In this document: positions 5,847 through 7,698 of the stretch, piece after piece
Layout: every line of letters begins with the position of its first letter
How positions within the stretch are numbered: position 1 is the first letter of the stretch
NCBI GenBank assembly: GCA_023386675.1
Contig: JAEWJG010000106.1
Location: 1 to 7,698 of the forward strand
Direction: 5' to 3'
Length of the DNA: 7,698 nucleotides
Source of the DNA: Actinomycetes bacterium
GTDB taxonomy: Bacteria; Actinomycetota; Actinomycetes; Actinomycetales; Microbacteriaceae
Made by a program: the position numbers and the translations under genes
The notes under the pieces: model-generated
What the model was told of the DNA's origin: nothing
What the model saw: only the letters and a program-made list of their open reading frames with translations
The model's database searches: none

Positions 5847-6282
5847 CGATCGTCTCGCCGTACTGGGTCTCGCCGGTGGGCTGGAAGCCGCTGCGCAGGA
5901 AGAACTGCTCCGGGCCGAGCTCGCCCGACTCCCAGATGACGTAGAGGCGCTGCAGGCCGCGCTGGCGGGCCTCCTCGGCGAGGGCGCGCACGGCGAAGGT
6001 GCCGATGCCGCGGCCCTGGTCGTCCGCATCCACGTTGATACGCCAGAGGATCGCCTTGAACTCCTCGTGTTCGGCGTTCGGGTCGAAGCTGCCCATGATG
6101 AAGCCGACCACCTCGTCCCCGTCGAGGACCACGCGCTGCCACGAGGTGTTCGGGTCGGGGATCGCGGCCGCTGCCGAGTACGAGACCGGAGCCACGAACT
6201 GCTCCTGGCCCGGCTTCAGTGTCAGCGCGTTCGCCGCCACGACGGTTCGCGCACTCAACTCTTCCAGTCTCAACTCAGCCAT
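5830..6282 (-). CDS. GNAT-family N-acetyltransferase (spermidine/diamine acetyltransferase-like)
   Basis: A 150-residue cytoplasmic enzyme that should transfer acetyl from acetyl-CoA to an amine. The GNAT fold is readable in order: DEVVGFIMGS (56-65) as the strand before motif A, then LWRINVDADDQGRGIGTFAV (79-98). In that stretch Q89-G90-R91-G92-I93-G94 forms the pyrophosphate-binding loop. Next come LYVIWESGE (113-121) and PEQFFLRSGFQPTGE (124-138), the typical motif B ending. The overall style resembles the SpeG/PaiA/BltD group acting on polyamines, but the substrate cannot be deduced. The ATG at 6282 lacks a Shine-Dalgarno. A GATAAT hexamer eight bases upstream suggests a leaderless message. 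The stop lies inside the start region of the ATL gene, so the two are co-transcribed. A functional link between amine acetylation and alkylation repair is not evident. Confidence 0.9.
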   Translation of the reverse strand: MAELRLEELSARTVVAANALTLKPGQEQFVAPVSYSAAAAIPDPNTSWQRVVLDGDEVVGFIMGSFDPNAEHEEFKAILWRINVDADDQGRGIGTFAVRALAEEARQRGLQRLYVIWESGELGPEQFFLRSGFQPTGETQYGETIGALEL

Positions 6283-6287
6283 GACGA

Positions 6288-6298
6288 AAGATTATCTT
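6288..6298 (-). promoter_or_regulatory. Candidate -10 element giving a leaderless transcript for the acetyltransferase/ATL operon
   Basis: GATAAT occupies 6296-6291 on the minus strand. Eight bases separate it from the ATG at 6282, which places the transcript start at or next to the start codon. No Shine-Dalgarno is present. The hexamer lies within a small inverted repeat AAGAT-T-ATCTT (6288-6298). No good -35 is visible. Confidence 0.35.
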
Positions 6299-6352
6299 GC
6301 ACGGGTGACCGAGGCATAGCTCCCTCCCAGCCGACCGTTCACCGAGAGAAAG

Positions 6353-6370
6353 TGTCTCGATGTCAAGATA
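6353..6370. promoter_or_regulatory. Imperfect palindrome upstream of icd, candidate operator
   Basis: TGTCTCGA (6353-6360), a TG spacer, and TCAAGATA (6363-6370) form a dyad in which six of eight positions pair. The right half overlaps the proposed -35 of icd, so a protein bound here would probably repress. The regulator is not in the window. Confidence 0.4.
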
Positions 6371-6391
6371 GTTCTCCGGCTCGGGTAAGCT
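6363..6391 (+). promoter_or_regulatory. icd: Candidate promoter of icd
   Basis: TAAGCT (6386-6391) fits the actinobacterial TAnnnT -10 pattern. It is 17 bases downstream of TCAAGA (6363-6368), a poor -35 (three of six matches to TTGACA). Transcription would begin near 6398 and leave a leader of about 30 bases containing AGGAG (6419-6423) before the ATG at 6428. Confidence 0.4.
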
Positions 6392-6427
6392 GTCGTCGGC
6401 TGAAACGGCAGACACCCCAGGAGAACC

Positions 6428-7642
6428 ATGGACAAGATCAAGGTCGACGGAACGGTCGTCGAACTCGACGGCGACGAGATGACGCGCATCATCTGGAAGG
6501 CCATCAAAGACTCACTCATCCACCCGTACCTCGACGTGAACCTCGAGTACTACGACCTCGGCATCCAGAAGCGCGACGAGACCGACGACCAGATCACGAT
6601 CGACGCGGCCCACGCCATCCAGAAGCACGGCGTCGGCGTCAAGTGCGCCACCATCACGCCGGACGAGGCGCGCGTGGAGGAGTTCGGCCTGAAGAAGATG
6701 TGGAAGAGCCCGAACGGCACGATCCGCAACATCCTCGGCGGCGTCGTCTTCCGTGAGCCGATCATCATCTCCAACATCCCGCGACTGGTCCCCGGCTGGA
6801 ACAAGCCGATCGTCATCGGCCGTCACGCCTTCGGCGACCAGTACCGCGCCACCGACTTCACCTTCGACGGCCCGGGCACCCTGACCATGAGCTTCCAGCC
6901 GGCCGATGGCGGCGAAGCGCAGTCCTTCGAGATCTACCAGGCGCCCGGCGCCGGCGTCGCGATGGGCATGTACAACCAGGACGAGTCGATCCGCGACTTC
7001 GCGCGCGCCTCGTTCAACTACGGCCTCGACCGCCAGTACCCGGTCTACCTGTCGACCAAGAACACGATCCTCAAGGCGTACGACGGCCGCTTCAAGGACC
7101 TCTTCCAGGAGGTCTTCGACGCCGAGTACAAGGAGAAGTTCGACGCGGCCGGCCTCACCTACGAGCACCGCCTCATCGACGACATGGTCGCCTCCAGCCT
7201 CAAGTGGGAGGGCGGCTACGTCTGGGCCTGCAAGAACTACGACGGCGACGTCCAGTCCGACACCGTCGCGCAGGGCTTCGGGTCGCTCGGCCTGATGACC
7301 TCCGTGCTGACCACTCCGGACGGGTCGGTCGTGGAGGCGGAGGCCGCGCACGGCACGGTCACCCGTCACTACCGCCAGCACCAGCAGGGCAAGCCGACCT
7401 CGACGAACCCGATCGCCTCGATCTTCGCGTGGACGCGCGGCCTCGCGCACCGCGGCAAGCTCGACGGCAACCAGGAGCTCATCGACTTCACCCACACCCT
7501 CGAGGACGTCGTGGTGAAGACGGTCGAGGAGGGCAAGATGACCAAGGACCTCGCGCTTCTCGTCGGCCCCGAGCAGAAGTTCCTCACGACGGAGGAGTTC
7601 CTCGACGCCATCGCCGAGAACCTGAAGGCGCGCCTGGGCTGA
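6428..7642 (+). CDS. icd: NADP-dependent isocitrate dehydrogenase, homodimeric eukaryote-like type
   Basis: A complete 404-residue TCA-cycle enzyme (EC 1.1.1.42) that oxidatively decarboxylates isocitrate to 2-oxoglutarate while reducing NADP+. Nearly every block matches human IDH1 and mycobacterial ICD-1. Substrate residues: Ser94, Asn96 and Arg100 in SPNGTIRN, Arg109, and Arg132 in IGRHAFGDQYR, the position equivalent to the human IDH1 cancer hotspot. Catalytic residues: Tyr139 and Lys211 (STKNTIL). Metal ligands: Asp251, Asp274 and Asp278, the last two in the family signature KNYDGDVQSDTVAQGFGSLG (269-288). The NADP site is EAAHGTVTRHYR (305-316), with Arg313 and His314 contacting the 2'-phosphate. 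Several actinobacteria such as Corynebacterium instead use the unrelated monomeric enzyme; this one is clearly the dimeric class. Start ATG 6428 has AGGAG four bases upstream. It is probably monocistronic, with an operator-like palindrome upstream and inverted repeats after the stop. Confidence 0.98.
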   Translation: MDKIKVDGTVVELDGDEMTRIIWKAIKDSLIHPYLDVNLEYYDLGIQKRDETDDQITIDAAHAIQKHGVGVKCATITPDEARVEEFGLKKMWKSPNGTIRNILGGVVFREPIIISNIPRLVPGWNKPIVIGRHAFGDQYRATDFTFDGPGTLTMSFQPADGGEAQSFEIYQAPGAGVAMGMYNQDESIRDFARASFNYGLDRQYPVYLSTKNTILKAYDGRFKDLFQEVFDAEYKEKFDAAGLTYEHRLIDDMVASSLKWEGGYVWACKNYDGDVQSDTVAQGFGSLGLMTSVLTTPDGSVVEAEAAHGTVTRHYRQHQQGKPTSTNPIASIFAWTRGLAHRGKLDGNQELIDFTHTLEDVVVKTVEEGKMTKDLALLVGPEQKFLTTEEFLDAIAENLKARLG

Positions 7643-7652
7643 CCCCCTGACG

Positions 7653-7698
7653 ACATTCGTGCCGAATGTGCGCTATTCCTCACGGATAGTGCACATTC
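7653..7698. repeat. Nested, mutually exclusive inverted repeats downstream of icd
   Basis: ACATTCG (7653-7659) pairs with CGAATGT (7663-7669) around the loop TGC. The same GAATGTGC (7664-7671) also pairs with GCACATTC (7691-7698). That longer stem continues inward through a G-T pair, CTA/TAG and TCC/GGA with a bulged T, closing on a TCAC loop. The two hairpins share a strand and exclude each other. There is no T-tract. It may be the icd terminator, an operator for the next gene, or an extragenic palindromic repeat cut by the window edge. Confidence 0.5.

Noticed and set aside
5847..6029. An N-terminal extension of the ATL protein to 174 residues.
   Set aside because: The extra 61 residues are Ser/Ala/Arg-rich out-of-frame acetyltransferase sequence. 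ATL homology begins just after the GTG at 5846.
6512..7495. Minus-strand open frame of 327 codons opposite icd.
   Set aside because: Antisense shadow of a highly conserved isocitrate dehydrogenase; Val/Asp/Arg-rich with no motif.
1..7698. A mobile element, defence island, CRISPR array or biosynthetic cluster.
   Set aside because: No transposase, integrase, Cas, nuclease-toxin or assembly-line genes; no direct-repeat arrays; base composition is even throughout the coding regions.

Overview
The window is high-GC DNA with strong G/C preference at third codon positions, GTG starts and actinobacterial-type protein sequences. It most likely comes from a chromosome of the Actinomycetota, and a member of the Microbacteriaceae (Leifsonia/Microbacterium-like) would fit. 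The family assignment is an inference from protein style and gene content, not a database result. I see no rRNA, tRNA, CRISPR array, insertion sequence or phage gene. It looks like ordinary chromosomal housekeeping and signalling DNA.

Layout from left to right. (1) Positions 1-407, minus strand: the N-terminal part of a protein resembling PLP-dependent ornithine/diaminopimelate decarboxylases (fold type III). The PLP-binding lysine is replaced by serine, and the visible 135 residues contain no lysine at all. (2) Positions 554-3448, plus strand: a tight three-gene signalling operon made of a stand-alone receiver domain, a NarL/LuxR-type response regulator and an 8-TM HisKA_3-type sensor kinase. 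(3) Positions 3543-5005, plus strand: a PiT-family phosphate transporter, with a two-TM small membrane protein of unknown function placed for translational coupling. (4) Positions 5019-6282, minus strand: a GNAT acetyltransferase overlapping an alkyltransferase-like (ATL) DNA-repair protein, followed by a small lipoprotein of unknown function that converges on the phosphate operon. (5) Positions 6428-7642, plus strand: icd, a complete NADP-dependent isocitrate dehydrogenase of the eukaryote-like homodimeric type. The window ends in nested inverted repeats downstream of icd.

How the genes relate: the kinase should phosphorylate the DNA-binding regulator, with the orphan receiver as a possible phosphate sink or branch. 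The transporter imports phosphate, and its leader holds a weak Pho-box-like direct repeat and a strong hairpin. ATL flags alkylated guanines for nucleotide excision repair. The divergent acetyltransferase/icd intergenic region carries an imperfect palindrome placed over the likely -35 of icd, which suggests an unidentified regulator. I do not see a wholly new multi-gene system. The most unusual items are the lysine-less pseudo-decarboxylase and the orphan receiver coupled to a complete two-component pair.
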